Assembly: GCA_003105195.1 (NCBI GenBank)
Contig: PQAH01000086.1
Coordinates: 2,488 to 38,550, forward strand
Origin: Bradyrhizobiaceae bacterium
GTDB taxonomy: Bacteria; Pseudomonadota; Alphaproteobacteria; Rhizobiales; Xanthobacteraceae
Direction of reading: 5' to 3'
Length of the DNA stretch: 36,063 bases
A model generated the notes under the pieces. The model was given only the letters and a program-made list of their open reading frames with translations, had not been told where the DNA came from and searched no databases. Numbering within the stretch: the stretch's first letter is position 1; every line of letters begins with the position of its first letter. Shown here one piece after another: positions 7,696-15,013 of the stretch. A program made the position numbers and the translations under genes.

Positions 7696-8055
7696 TCACG
7701 CCGGCTCCGGCACCTTCGCGGCCTCGAACTGCCCGAAGGCCTCCAGCGCGTGGCTCGCATACATCACGGCGGGGCCGGCGCCCATGTAGATCGCCATGCC
7801 GAGGGTCTCGAGCACCTCGTCCCGGGTGGCGCCGTGCTGGACCGCGGCCTTGGCGTGGAACGCGATGCAGTCGTCGCAGCGCGCCGCGACCCCGATCGCG
7901 AGCGCGATCAGCTCCTTGGTCTTGGTGTCGAGGGCCTTGGCGGCGGTCGCGGCCTGGGCGATCGCCGAGAACCCCTTCATCACGTCGGGCGCGCCGCCGC
8001 GCAGATTGCGCAGCTGCGCGCTCAGCTCCTTCGTCATCTCGGGCCAGTTCTGCAT
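7696..8055 (-). CDS. Carboxymuconolactone decarboxylase / AhpD-like protein
   Basis: 119 residues starting at the ATG at 8055, with AGGA about 10 bases upstream. The AhpD-type core has the redox motif C60-DD-C63 followed by H67 (ARCDDCIAFHAKA), then GATRDEVLETLGMAIYMGAGPAVMY. In AhpD the CxxC plus nearby His make a peroxidase-type thiol redox centre. Decarboxylases of the same fold lack the cysteine pair, so a thiol-disulfide or antioxidant role is more likely here. It lies 80 bases downstream of the ABC ATPase gene on the same strand and may be the last gene of that operon. The convergent neighbour is sqr. Confidence 0.9.
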   Translation of the reverse strand: MQNWPEMTKELSAQLRNLRGGAPDVMKGFSAIAQAATAAKALDTKTKELIALAIGVAARCDDCIAFHAKAAVQHGATRDEVLETLGMAIYMGAGPAVMYASHALEAFGQFEAAKVPEPA

Positions 8056-8135
8056 GGTCTGATCCTGTCGGTTCGTTGCTCGCCGCGCGAGGCTAGACGC
8101 GCCGGCGCGCACGGCGTTGACCTGGGTCAAGCGCG

Positions 8136-8837
8136 TCACGCCGCCTGCGCCTGCATCGCTTCCAAAGCGCCGTCGCGCAGCAGGTGGATGTGGTCGAAGC
8201 GGTCGAAGATCTTCTCGTCGTGGGTGACCACGATCACGGCGGTGCGCCGTTCGGTCGCGACCTTGCGCAAGAGGTCCATCACGGCTCCGGCGCGTTGCGA
8301 GTCGAGCGCGGCGGTCGGCTCGTCGGCCAGCACGATGCGCGGGTCGTTGGCGAGCGCGCGCGCGATCGCGATGCGCTGCGCCTCGCCGCCCGAGAGCTGC
8401 CCCGGCATCGCGTCCTTGCGGTGCTCCACACCGAGATAGTTCAGCAGCTCCAGCGCGCGCGCCTTCGCCCGCGCGAGGGTCGCCCCGGCGAGGGTGCGCG
8501 CGATCGCCACGTTCTCCCAGGCATTGAGGAACGGCAGCAGGTTGTGCGACTGGAAGATGAAGCCGATCTTCTCCAGCCGCAGGCCGCGCAGGTCGGGACG
8601 CAGCCATCGGCCGTCGTAGACCAGCTCGCCGTTGAGCCGCATGGTGCCGGCATTCGGCTCCAGGATGCAGCCGATCACGTTGAGCAGCGTGCTCTTGCCG
8701 GAGCCGCTCGGCCCGCGCAGCCCGACCACGGTCCCGGGATGGACGTCGAGCGAGACGTCGCGCAACGCGTCCACCCGCGTCGGCCCTTCGCCGAAGTGCT
8801 TGCTGACGTTCCTGAGCTCGACGACCGGCGCGTCCAT
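8136..8837 (-). CDS. ABC exporter ATPase (MacB/LolD/DevA type)
   Basis: 233 residues. Walker A is GPSGSGKST (42-50), the Q-loop is FIFQSHNLLPF, the signature is LSGGEAQR (148-155), Walker B is IVLADE (168-173), and the H-loop histidine is H206 (VVTHDEK). The length and the sequence around the Q-loop place it with the LolD/MacB-like ATPases that drive FtsX-type permeases rather than with importers. The permease gene ends 3 bases upstream. With the permease and HlyD adaptor it resembles the DevBCA/MacAB-like exporters, which move lipids, peptides or drugs across the periplasm. All ATP-binding motifs are intact. The substrate is unknown. Confidence 0.93.
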   Translation of the reverse strand: MDAPVVELRNVSKHFGEGPTRVDALRDVSLDVHPGTVVGLRGPSGSGKSTLLNVIGCILEPNAGTMRLNGELVYDGRWLRPDLRGLRLEKIGFIFQSHNLLPFLNAWENVAIARTLAGATLARAKARALELLNYLGVEHRKDAMPGQLSGGEAQRIAIARALANDPRIVLADEPTAALDSQRAGAVMDLLRKVATERRTAVIVVTHDEKIFDRFDHIHLLRDGALEAMQAQAA

Positions 8838-8840
8838 GGT

Positions 8841-9977
8841 TCACCCCGCCAGCGCCGAGGCCGGATCGATCTTCAGCGCGGTACGCACGCCGAGGCCGCT
8901 CGCGATCAGGCACACGACCAGCACGATTCCGAACAGGGTCACGGCGTCGGCCGGCTCGAGCACCAGCCGGCGCGGGAACAGGCCGTGGGTCGCGTTGATC
9001 AGCGCGGCGCCGGCCGCGAAGCTGATCAGGCCCATGGCGAGCGCCTGCTGCACGATCAGGCCGATGATGCGCCGGTCGGGCGCGCCGATCAGCTTGAGGG
9101 TGGCGATCGACTTCTTCTTGTCGATCGTCATGGTGTAGATGATCAGGCCGATGATCACGGTCGAGACCACCAGCAGCAGGCTGGTGAACAGCCCGATCTG
9201 CCGGCGCGCGCGCTCGATCACGGAGCGCGACAGGATCGTCTCCTGCTCGGCCTGGGTGTAGGCCGAAAGGTGCTTCCAGCGCGCGATCTCCCGCACGAAG
9301 CGCTGCGGGTCGACGCCGGGCAGGAGCCGCACCAGGATCGCGTTGACGGTGTCGGTCGAGCCGGCCGCGGCCGTCGCGCGCGCGGCCTCGCGCCGCGCCG
9401 CCGCCGGCGCGAGATCGAACTGCAGCTTCTGCGCGTCGCGCAGCGTGATGAACACGACCGGGTCGCCGCCCGAGGCGACCAGGTCGCGGGTCAGCCCGAC
9501 CACCGTGAAGCTGTCGCGCCCGAGCGTGATCCGCTCGCCGAGCGCCAGTCCCGCGCTCGCGTCGGCGATCGCCTCGTAGCGGCTGCGCAGGATCGCCCGT
9601 CCCGCGGTCACCGACGGCGCTTCCCCGGGCTTGGCGATCTGCGCGCCCACCACCAGCAGGCGCTTGGTCGCGCCGCGGTGCTGCGCCTCCACGTTCTGGT
9701 AGGCGACGGCCCCGGCCGCCGCGACCCCCCATTGCGCCGCGATCGCCTCGCGCATGTCGCCCGGCACCCGCGAGGCCTCGGCGAACGGCCCGCGCGTGCC
9801 GCCTTCCACCACCCAGACCTGGACGTCGGCGGCCCGCACCAGGCCGAGCGACTCCTGGATCAGTCCGCGATAGATGCCGATCATCGCCAGCACGATGCCG
9901 AGCAGCAGGCTCAGCCCCAGGCAAGTGAGCAGGAAGCGCCCGAGATTGTGGCCGATGTCCTTGAGCGCGAGGTTCAT
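8841..9977 (-). CDS. FtsX-like ABC exporter permease (DevC/MacB-type membrane domain)
   Basis: 378 residues. The first TM (LGRFLLTCLGLSLLLGIVLAM, about residues 12-32) is followed by a large periplasmic domain of about 230 residues. Three clustered TMs follow: LFTSLLLVVSTVIIGLIIY, the GLISFAAGAALIN region and TLFGIVLVVCLIASGLG. The cytoplasmic loop MTIDKKKSIATLKLIGA is typical of the FtsX superfamily, where it contacts the ATPase. The C-terminus (VRTALKIDPASALAG) matches the MacB/LolC pattern of ending near DP..AL. The ATG overlaps the adaptor stop by 4 bases. It is expected to work as a mechanotransmission-type exporter with the neighbouring ATPase and adaptor. Confidence 0.92.
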   Translation of the reverse strand: MNLALKDIGHNLGRFLLTCLGLSLLLGIVLAMIGIYRGLIQESLGLVRAADVQVWVVEGGTRGPFAEASRVPGDMREAIAAQWGVAAAGAVAYQNVEAQHRGATKRLLVVGAQIAKPGEAPSVTAGRAILRSRYEAIADASAGLALGERITLGRDSFTVVGLTRDLVASGGDPVVFITLRDAQKLQFDLAPAAARREAARATAAAGSTDTVNAILVRLLPGVDPQRFVREIARWKHLSAYTQAEQETILSRSVIERARRQIGLFTSLLLVVSTVIIGLIIYTMTIDKKKSIATLKLIGAPDRRIIGLIVQQALAMGLISFAAGAALINATHGLFPRRLVLEPADAVTLFGIVLVVCLIASGLGVRTALKIDPASALAG

Positions 9978-11119
9978 GGCGGGGCGAGAGCGCGGGCGGC
10001 GCGGCCTTCCCGCAGGTCGCTGCGCTCGTCGATCACGACCGCGCCGGACGCCGCCTTCACCTCGACGCGCCCGTCGAGCAGCCGCGCGCCCAACTGCACG
10101 CGCTCCTTGGCGAGCCGCCCGTCGCGCAGCGTCCAGACCGTGCCCGAGCGCCCGTCATAGCCTTCGATCCGCCGCAGCGGCACGAACACGCCTTCCGGCA
10201 CCGCCGTCTTGACGATCTCGACTTCCGCCTGTTCGCCGAGAAAGCGCAACTGATGCTGCGGGCTGCATTCGCGGCAGCGCACATAGACGCGGCGCTCCTC
10301 GGTGACCCGGTCGTTCTCCTGGTCGATGCGCACGATCTCGCCCGCGACCTGGCGCTCCGGCTCCGAGCGCAGCCGCACATGGGCGGGCTGGCCGATGCTC
10401 AGTCCCCCGGCGAGCGCCTCGTCGACATAGGCCCTGATCCAGATCGACTCGGGCGCGACCAGGGTGAACACGGCCTCGCCCGCGGCCGCGATGCTGCCGA
10501 GTTCCTTGTGGCGCGCGATCACGCGCGCGTCGAACGGCGCGACGAGCGCGTGCTGCGCCAGCACGACGGCGTCGATCTGGCGCTGCGCCTCGGCATCCTC
10601 CTGCAGCACGGTGGCGACGCGCGCGTCCGCCTCGATGATCTTCACGTCGCTCTGCGCGATGTCCTCGGCGGCCTGGGCGTCCTCGGCGGTCTCGGTCGAC
10701 ACGGTGCCGCGGGTCGCCAGCGTCTGGCGCCGCAGGCTGACGTTCTTCTTCTGCTGATAGGCGATCTCGGCGCGCTCGCGCTGAGCGACGATCTTGGCGA
10801 GGTTCGCGGCCGCCTGGCGTTGCGCGGCCTCGCTCTTGCGCAGCTTGGCGCGCTGCGCCTCGTCGTCCAGCCGCGCCAGCAGCGCGCCCGCCTTGACGAA
10901 GTCGCCCTGGTCGACCGGCGTCGCCACCACCTTGCCGCCGACCTGGAAGCCCACCTTCGAGACGACCTGCGCCTCGACCGTGCCGATGCCGAATACCCGC
11001 ACCTCGACGTTGCGCTCCGGCGCCGCGACCCTGACCGGGATCTCGGCGTAGAGCCGCCAATAGAAGCCGCCGCCCGCGATGAGCAGGACGGCGGCGAGGA
11101 TCGCGGCGATGCGCCGCAT
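9974..11119 (-). CDS. HlyD-family periplasmic adaptor of the ABC exporter
   Basis: 381 residues. An uncleaved-type N-terminal membrane anchor (IAAILAAVLLIAGGGFYW, residues 4-21) precedes a barrel-sandwich half (FGIGTVEAQVVSKVGFQVGGKVV). A long coiled-coil hairpin rich in Ala, Gln and Glu covers about residues 85-190, then come the second half with LVAPFDARVIARH and a beta-barrel with GEIVRIDQENDRVTEERRVYV. The latter carries a CxxC pair, C282-RE-C285, in a short insertion. The gene overlaps the upstream DUF2892 stop (TGATG) and the downstream permease start (ATGA), so all three are tightly coupled. It resembles DevB/MacA adaptors. The cysteine pair is unusual for adaptors generally, though it may be normal for this subfamily. 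Confidence 0.92.
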   Translation of the reverse strand: MRRIAAILAAVLLIAGGGFYWRLYAEIPVRVAAPERNVEVRVFGIGTVEAQVVSKVGFQVGGKVVATPVDQGDFVKAGALLARLDDEAQRAKLRKSEAAQRQAAANLAKIVAQRERAEIAYQQKKNVSLRRQTLATRGTVSTETAEDAQAAEDIAQSDVKIIEADARVATVLQEDAEAQRQIDAVVLAQHALVAPFDARVIARHKELGSIAAAGEAVFTLVAPESIWIRAYVDEALAGGLSIGQPAHVRLRSEPERQVAGEIVRIDQENDRVTEERRVYVRCRECSPQHQLRFLGEQAEVEIVKTAVPEGVFVPLRRIEGYDGRSGTVWTLRDGRLAKERVQLGARLLDGRVEVKAASGAVVIDERSDLREGRAARALAPP

Positions 11120-11328
11120 CAGGCCCGCTTCATCGGGCAGGTCGAGAGGCCGAGCAGCGAGTAGAGCGGGCAGGTCCCGAAGATGCCGGTCGCCAGCGGC
11201 ACCACGCCGATCCAGCCGACCCAGTTCCAGCCGGTCTGCGGAAATCCCAGGGGCATCGCATAAGCGATGAGGACGAGCCCGATGACGACCCGGGCGATAC
11301 GGTCGATCGTTCCGACATTGCTGGCCAT
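11119..11328 (-). CDS. DUF2892 (YgaP-like) inner-membrane protein, ABC-exporter operon
   Basis: 69 residues starting at the ATG at 11328. The N-terminal NVGTIDRIARVVIGLVLIAYAM and the hydrophobic NWVGWIGVVPLATGIFG are the two membrane helices of DUF2892. The signature tail GTCPLYSLLGLSTCPMK carries C53 and C64, a closer match to the family consensus than the copy at 5736-5969. Its stop codon overlaps the adaptor ATG. The upstream ribosome site is weak (GAGCG). Family members commonly accompany sulfide or sulfane-sulfur enzymes, which is the main reason to link this exporter operon to the neighbouring sqr locus. It heads the operon. Confidence 0.9.
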   Translation of the reverse strand: MASNVGTIDRIARVVIGLVLIAYAMPLGFPQTGWNWVGWIGVVPLATGIFGTCPLYSLLGLSTCPMKRA

Positions 11329-11522
11329 GTGCGCGCTCCAGTGTGGATGCCGGCGGCGAATGTCGCCGGCTCCGGCCGTCTCCGCTTTGCGGTGGATCAA
11401 GCCCTCACGCGGGAGTGAAATGGGGCTGCGCAATCGAATCTCGGGCCGGCCGCACACTCGGCCTGCTCGCTTCCCCCGCTGAGGGAGGGCTGGGGGTGCC
11501 CGGGCGCCGACCCGCGAACCCC

Positions 11523-12194
11523 TCACGCCTTCATCCCTTTCGCCCGCAGCGCCTCGTCGACCCAGCTGCGGTCGATGGTGCCGTCCGCGATGGCGGCGAG
11601 CGTCCTCGCCTCGCGCTCCACCTGGGCGCGCGCGCCCTTGGCGATGGCGAGCGCCTCGCCGCGCGGCACCGCCAGCATCCCGTCGGCGTCGCCCAGCACG
11701 ATGTCGCCCGGCTGGACCGCCTGGCCGCCGATCACCGCCGTCACGTTGATCTCGCCCGGCCCGTCCTTGTAGGGCCCGCGATGGGTGACGCCGCGCGCGA
11801 ACACCGGGAAGGCGGATTTCGCGATCGCGTCGGAATCGCGGATCGCGCCGTCGATCACGAAGCCGGCGACGCCGCGCTTGTGGGCGTGGGTGAGCATGAT
11901 CTCGCCGATGATCGCATTGGTGAGGTCGCCGCCCGCGTCCACCACGATCACCTCGCCGGGCTCGGCGATGTCGATCGCCTTGTGGACCATCAGGTTGTCG
12001 CCCGGCCGCGTGCGCACCGTCAGCGCGATGCCGATCATCGGCGTGCCGTCGTGATACGGGCGCAGCGCCGCGCCGCCCGCGAACATGCGCGCCATGTTGT
12101 CGCTCACGATCGGCGTCGGAATGCCGCGCAGGGCCTCGAGCAGGGCGGGATCGATCCGGGACGGGCGGGGATGGATCTGGAAACCGATCGGCAT
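11523..12194 (-). CDS. RraA-like protein (4-hydroxy-4-methyl-2-oxoglutarate aldolase family)
   Basis: 223 residues from the ATG at 12194. A TTG four codons earlier (12206) is possible, but GGAG would then be only 2 bases from it, so ATG is preferred. The family motifs are IPTPIVSDNMARMF near the N-terminus, DNLMVHKAIDIAEPGEVIVVDAGGD, then the active-site region HKRGVAGFVIDGAIRDSDAI (substrate-binding Arg and metal-binding Asp in IRD) and GDIVLGDADGMLAVP. Catalytic members are class II aldolases acting on pyruvate-derived acids such as HMG, CHA or oxaloacetate; RraA itself regulates RNase E. The conserved DGxxRD suggests an enzymatic rather than regulatory role. It stands alone, with 194 bases to the DUF2892 operon downstream. 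Confidence 0.88.
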   Translation of the reverse strand: MPIGFQIHPRPSRIDPALLEALRGIPTPIVSDNMARMFAGGAALRPYHDGTPMIGIALTVRTRPGDNLMVHKAIDIAEPGEVIVVDAGGDLTNAIIGEIMLTHAHKRGVAGFVIDGAIRDSDAIAKSAFPVFARGVTHRGPYKDGPGEINVTAVIGGQAVQPGDIVLGDADGMLAVPRGEALAIAKGARAQVEREARTLAAIADGTIDRSWVDEALRAKGMKA

Positions 12195-12320
12195 GGGGAT
12201 TCGCAAGGCTCCGAAGGAACGGCGCCCGGGACCGGGCAGGGGCCTCCACTATCGCGGTGCCCCGGCGTGTTCGTCCATGGCGTCGCGCGTCACGGAACCA
12301 TGCAAAGCCTGACATTGTTC

Positions 12321-12348
12321 TTGATTTGTTCTCCAGCCCGTGTATCAT
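12321..12348 (+). promoter_or_regulatory. Candidate promoter facing iorA, giving a ~520-base leader
   Basis: TTGATT (12321-12326), a 16-base spacer, then TATCAT (12343-12348), inside a locally AT-rich patch that stands out from the surrounding GC-rich DNA. No gene starts nearby, so it would transcribe the structured non-coding stretch and perhaps iorAB. Confidence 0.45.
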
Positions 12349-12877
12349 CGCGTCATCTCGGCTCGGCGGGGCGTCAACCGGTGACGCGATTGACGAAGCC
12401 GGGAGCGGTCCTGCGGGGTCGGGGTCACCGGCCTCCCGGGCGGTGGCCGAAACCAGGGCTATCCCGGCATCACGACCGGGGGCGCGGCAAGGGAGCCGCT
12501 CACAGGGCAGGCGACAACGTCTGACCCCGAGGCCCTTCGGTAGCCGTCAACGCCGCAGTGGAGCACCGAGAGGTGCGCGGGCGCCGACGCACAAGGCGTC
12601 CGCATGGCAGCGCCTCACGAACGCTGCCCCCCGGCCGGTCTCACGCCCCGGCCAATGGTCCGCGATCACAAGCGGGCCGCATCGTCTCGGTGCTCCGCTC
12701 CCCGTTCCGGAGCGAAGCCGCCAGGCTCCGGGCGCGACAGCGCCGCGGAGGGATTCCCGTTCGTCCCGCTACGCGAGCCGCGAAGGCTGAATGGCCCGGT
12801 CGCTGGAACCCCACCCGCCCATGGCATTCCAGGCGCAGCCGGAATAGTTTCGGCCGAAACCGCTGCCGGGAAGAACC
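12349..12877 (+). other. Non-coding, hairpin-rich stretch upstream of iorA (candidate structured RNA/leader)
   Basis: No convincing gene lies between 12195 and 12877 (683 bases). The part 12540-12720 is full of short stems. GCACC-GAGA-GGTGC (12563-12576) has a GNRA-type tetraloop. GACGC-ACAAG-GCGTC lies at 12586-12600. GGCAGCG (12606-12612) pairs with CGCTGCC (12622-12628). GCTCCG pairs with CGGAGC (12692-12697/12708-12713). In addition a 12-bp long-range complement joins 12560-12571 (GGAGCACCGAGA) to 12685-12696, which would compete with the first hairpin. I do not recognise a known riboswitch or ncRNA family. Confidence 0.4.
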
Positions 12878-15013
12878 ATGGAACGCTCGTTCAGGAAGGA
12901 AGTGCAGTCGCTGAAGCTGGGCGCGGGAGAGACCTTCCGCGGCGAGGGCATTCTCGCGGTCACCAAGGCGCTGCTGCAGTCGGGGGTCAGCTATGTCGGC
13001 GGCTACCAGGGCGCGCCGATCTCGCACCTGCTCGACGTCATGGTCGAGGCCGAGGATCTCCTCGCCGAGCTCGGCGTGCATGTCGAGACCTGCACCAACG
13101 AGGCCTCGGCGGCCGCGATGCTCGGCGCCTCGATCAACTATCCGCTGCGCGGCGCCGTCACCTGGAAGTCGATCGTCGGCACCAATGTGGCGGCCGACGC
13201 GCTCTCCAACCTCGCCTCGCCCGGCGTGATCGGCGGCGCCATGATCATCATCGGCGAGGACTATGGCGAGGGCGCGAGCGTGATCCAGGAGCGCTCCATC
13301 GCCTATGCGCTGAAATCCTCCATGTGGCTCCTCGACCCGCGGCCCGACCTGCCGACCATCGTGCGCCTGGTCGAGCAGGGCTTCGCGCTCTCCGAGGCGA
13401 GCCACGCTCCCGTGATGCTGGAGCTGCGTATCCGCGCCTGCCACGTCACCGGCGAGTTCGCCGCCAAGGACAATGTGAGCCCCGCCTTCTCGGGCAACAA
13501 CCGGCTGCCGGGCCCGCCGCGTTTCGACTATGCGCGGCTCGCCCATCCGCCCGTCACCTTCATCCAGGAGCGCCGCAAGGTCGAGGAGCGCCTGCCGGCC
13601 GCGCAGGCCTTCGTCGCGCGCGAGAAGCTCAACGAAGTCTTCGGCGGCGACCTCGCCGATGTCGGTATCGTCACGCTCGGCGGCCTCTACAACTCGACCC
13701 TGCGCGCGCTCGAGCGCCTCGGCCTCGCCGACGTATTCGGCAAGGCGCGCGTGCCGGTCTACTGCCTCAACGTCGCCTATCCGCTGGTGCCCGACGAGGT
13801 GAAGCGGTTCTGCCTGGGCAAGCGCGCCGTGCTCGTGGTCGAGGAGGGCTATCCCGACTACGTCGAGCAGATGATCAATGTCGAGCTGCGCCGCGCCGAC
13901 ATCCAGACCCGCGTGCTCGGCAAGGGCATGCTGCCGAGCGCCGGCGAGTATTCGAGCGAGGCCCTGATCGACGGCCTCGCCGCGTTCCTCGCCGAGACGC
14001 GCCCCGCCGGCCTCGACGTCGCGGCGCTCGCGGCGCGCGCCCGCGCGCTTCTCGCGCACAAGCCCGCCGCCGCCGAGGCGGTCGGGCCCTTGCCGCCGCG
14101 CCCGCCGACCTTCTGCACCGGCTGTCCCGAGCGGCCGGTGTTCAGCGCGCTCAAGCTCGCCCAGCGCGAGCTCGGGCCGACCCACATCTCGGCCGACATC
14201 GGCTGCCACGCCTTCGCGACCTTCGCGCCCTTCAGCATGGGCAACTCGATCCTCGGCTACGGCATGAGTCTCGCCAGCGCCGCCGCGGTCGGTCCCAACC
14301 TCGATCGCCGCCCGATCGCCGTGATGGGCGACGGCGGCTTCTGGCACAACGGCGTGATCACCGGCGTCGCCTCCAACCTGTTCAACAAGGGCGACGGCAT
14401 CCTCATCGTCATGCAGAACGGCTACACCTCGGCGACCGGCCTGCAATACATGCCGTCGAGCGCGGCGAGCCGCCAGGGCGCCGCGCCCGGCATGGACATC
14501 GAGCGGACGCTCGCCGCCCTCGGCGTCAAGTGGCTGCGCAAGGTACGCACCTACGGCGTCGCCACGATGGTCGCGACCCTCAAGGAGGCGATGCGCTCGG
14601 CCGAGCGCGGGCTCAAGGTGATCATCGCCGACGGCGAATGCCAGCTCGCGCGCCAGCGCCGCGTCCGCGCCGAGGACGCCGGGAGGCTCGCGCGCGGCGA
14701 GCGCGTCGTGCGCACCCGCTACGGCGTCGACGACGCGATCTGCACCGGCGACCATTCCTGCATCCGGCTCTCGGGCTGCCCCTCGCTCAGCGTGAAGCCG
14801 TCGCCCGATCCGCTGCGCAGCGACCCGGTCGCGACCGTGATCGAGACCTGCGTCGGCTGCGGGCTCTGCGGCGAGGTCGCGCATGCCGCCGTGCTCTGCC
14901 CCTCCTTCTACCGCGCCGAGGTGATCCGCAATCCGAGCCGCTTCGACCGCTTCGCCCATCGGCTGCGCCGCCGCGTCATCGGCCTGCTCGGCGGGCGCGA
15001 GGCCGCCGCATGA
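12878..15013 (+). CDS. iorA: Indolepyruvate ferredoxin oxidoreductase, alpha subunit
   Basis: 711 residues. The ATG at 12878 has only a weak ribosome site (GGGAAG). The order is: N-terminal pyrimidine-binding domain of the 2-oxoacid oxidoreductase fold (GYQGAPISHLLDV, with VETCTNEASAAAMLGAS), a transketolase-C-like domain, then the thiamine-diphosphate domain. The last holds C413-TG-C416-PERP and the Mg/ThDP motif GDGGFWHN (484-491, with D485 and N491). The C-terminal ferredoxin-like part has cysteines C622, C628, C634 and C658, C661, C664, C674, enough for [4Fe-4S] clusters, although the first set is not the standard CxxCxxC. It decarboxylates aryl pyruvates such as indolepyruvate to the acyl-CoA while reducing ferredoxin. 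The iorB ATG overlaps its stop by 4 bases. Archaeal IorA is about 620-640 residues, so this is a long version. Confidence 0.93.
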   Translation: MERSFRKEVQSLKLGAGETFRGEGILAVTKALLQSGVSYVGGYQGAPISHLLDVMVEAEDLLAELGVHVETCTNEASAAAMLGASINYPLRGAVTWKSIVGTNVAADALSNLASPGVIGGAMIIIGEDYGEGASVIQERSIAYALKSSMWLLDPRPDLPTIVRLVEQGFALSEASHAPVMLELRIRACHVTGEFAAKDNVSPAFSGNNRLPGPPRFDYARLAHPPVTFIQERRKVEERLPAAQAFVAREKLNEVFGGDLADVGIVTLGGLYNSTLRALERLGLADVFGKARVPVYCLNVAYPLVPDEVKRFCLGKRAVLVVEEGYPDYVEQMINVELRRADIQTRVLGKGMLPSAGEYSSEALIDGLAAFLAETRPAGLDVAALAARARALLAHKPAAAEAVGPLPPRPPTFCTGCPERPVFSALKLAQRELGPTHISADIGCHAFATFAPFSMGNSILGYGMSLASAAAVGPNLDRRPIAVMGDGGFWHNGVITGVASNLFNKGDGILIVMQNGYTSATGLQYMPSSAASRQGAAPGMDIERTLAALGVKWLRKVRTYGVATMVATLKEAMRSAERGLKVIIADGECQLARQRRVRAEDAGRLARGERVVRTRYGVDDAICTGDHSCIRLSGCPSLSVKPSPDPLRSDPVATVIETCVGCGLCGEVAHAAVLCPSFYRAEVIRNPSRFDRFAHRLRRRVIGLLGGREAAA

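Noticed and set aside
12195-12206. TTG at 12206 as start of the RraA-like gene
   Set aside because: GGAG would be only 2 bases from it, and the ATG at 12194 gives the usual family N-terminus.
12195-12877. Known RNA families (RNase P RNA, tmRNA, SRP RNA, TPP, SAM or cobalamin riboswitches) in the iorA leader
   Set aside because: I looked for their conserved cores by eye and found none. Only the hairpins themselves are reported.
12604-15009. Frame continuous with iorB extending ~800 codons upstream over iorA
   Set aside because: This part is a second-frame reading of iorA with no recognisable domains. The iorB motifs begin right after the ATG at 15010, which overlaps the iorA stop.
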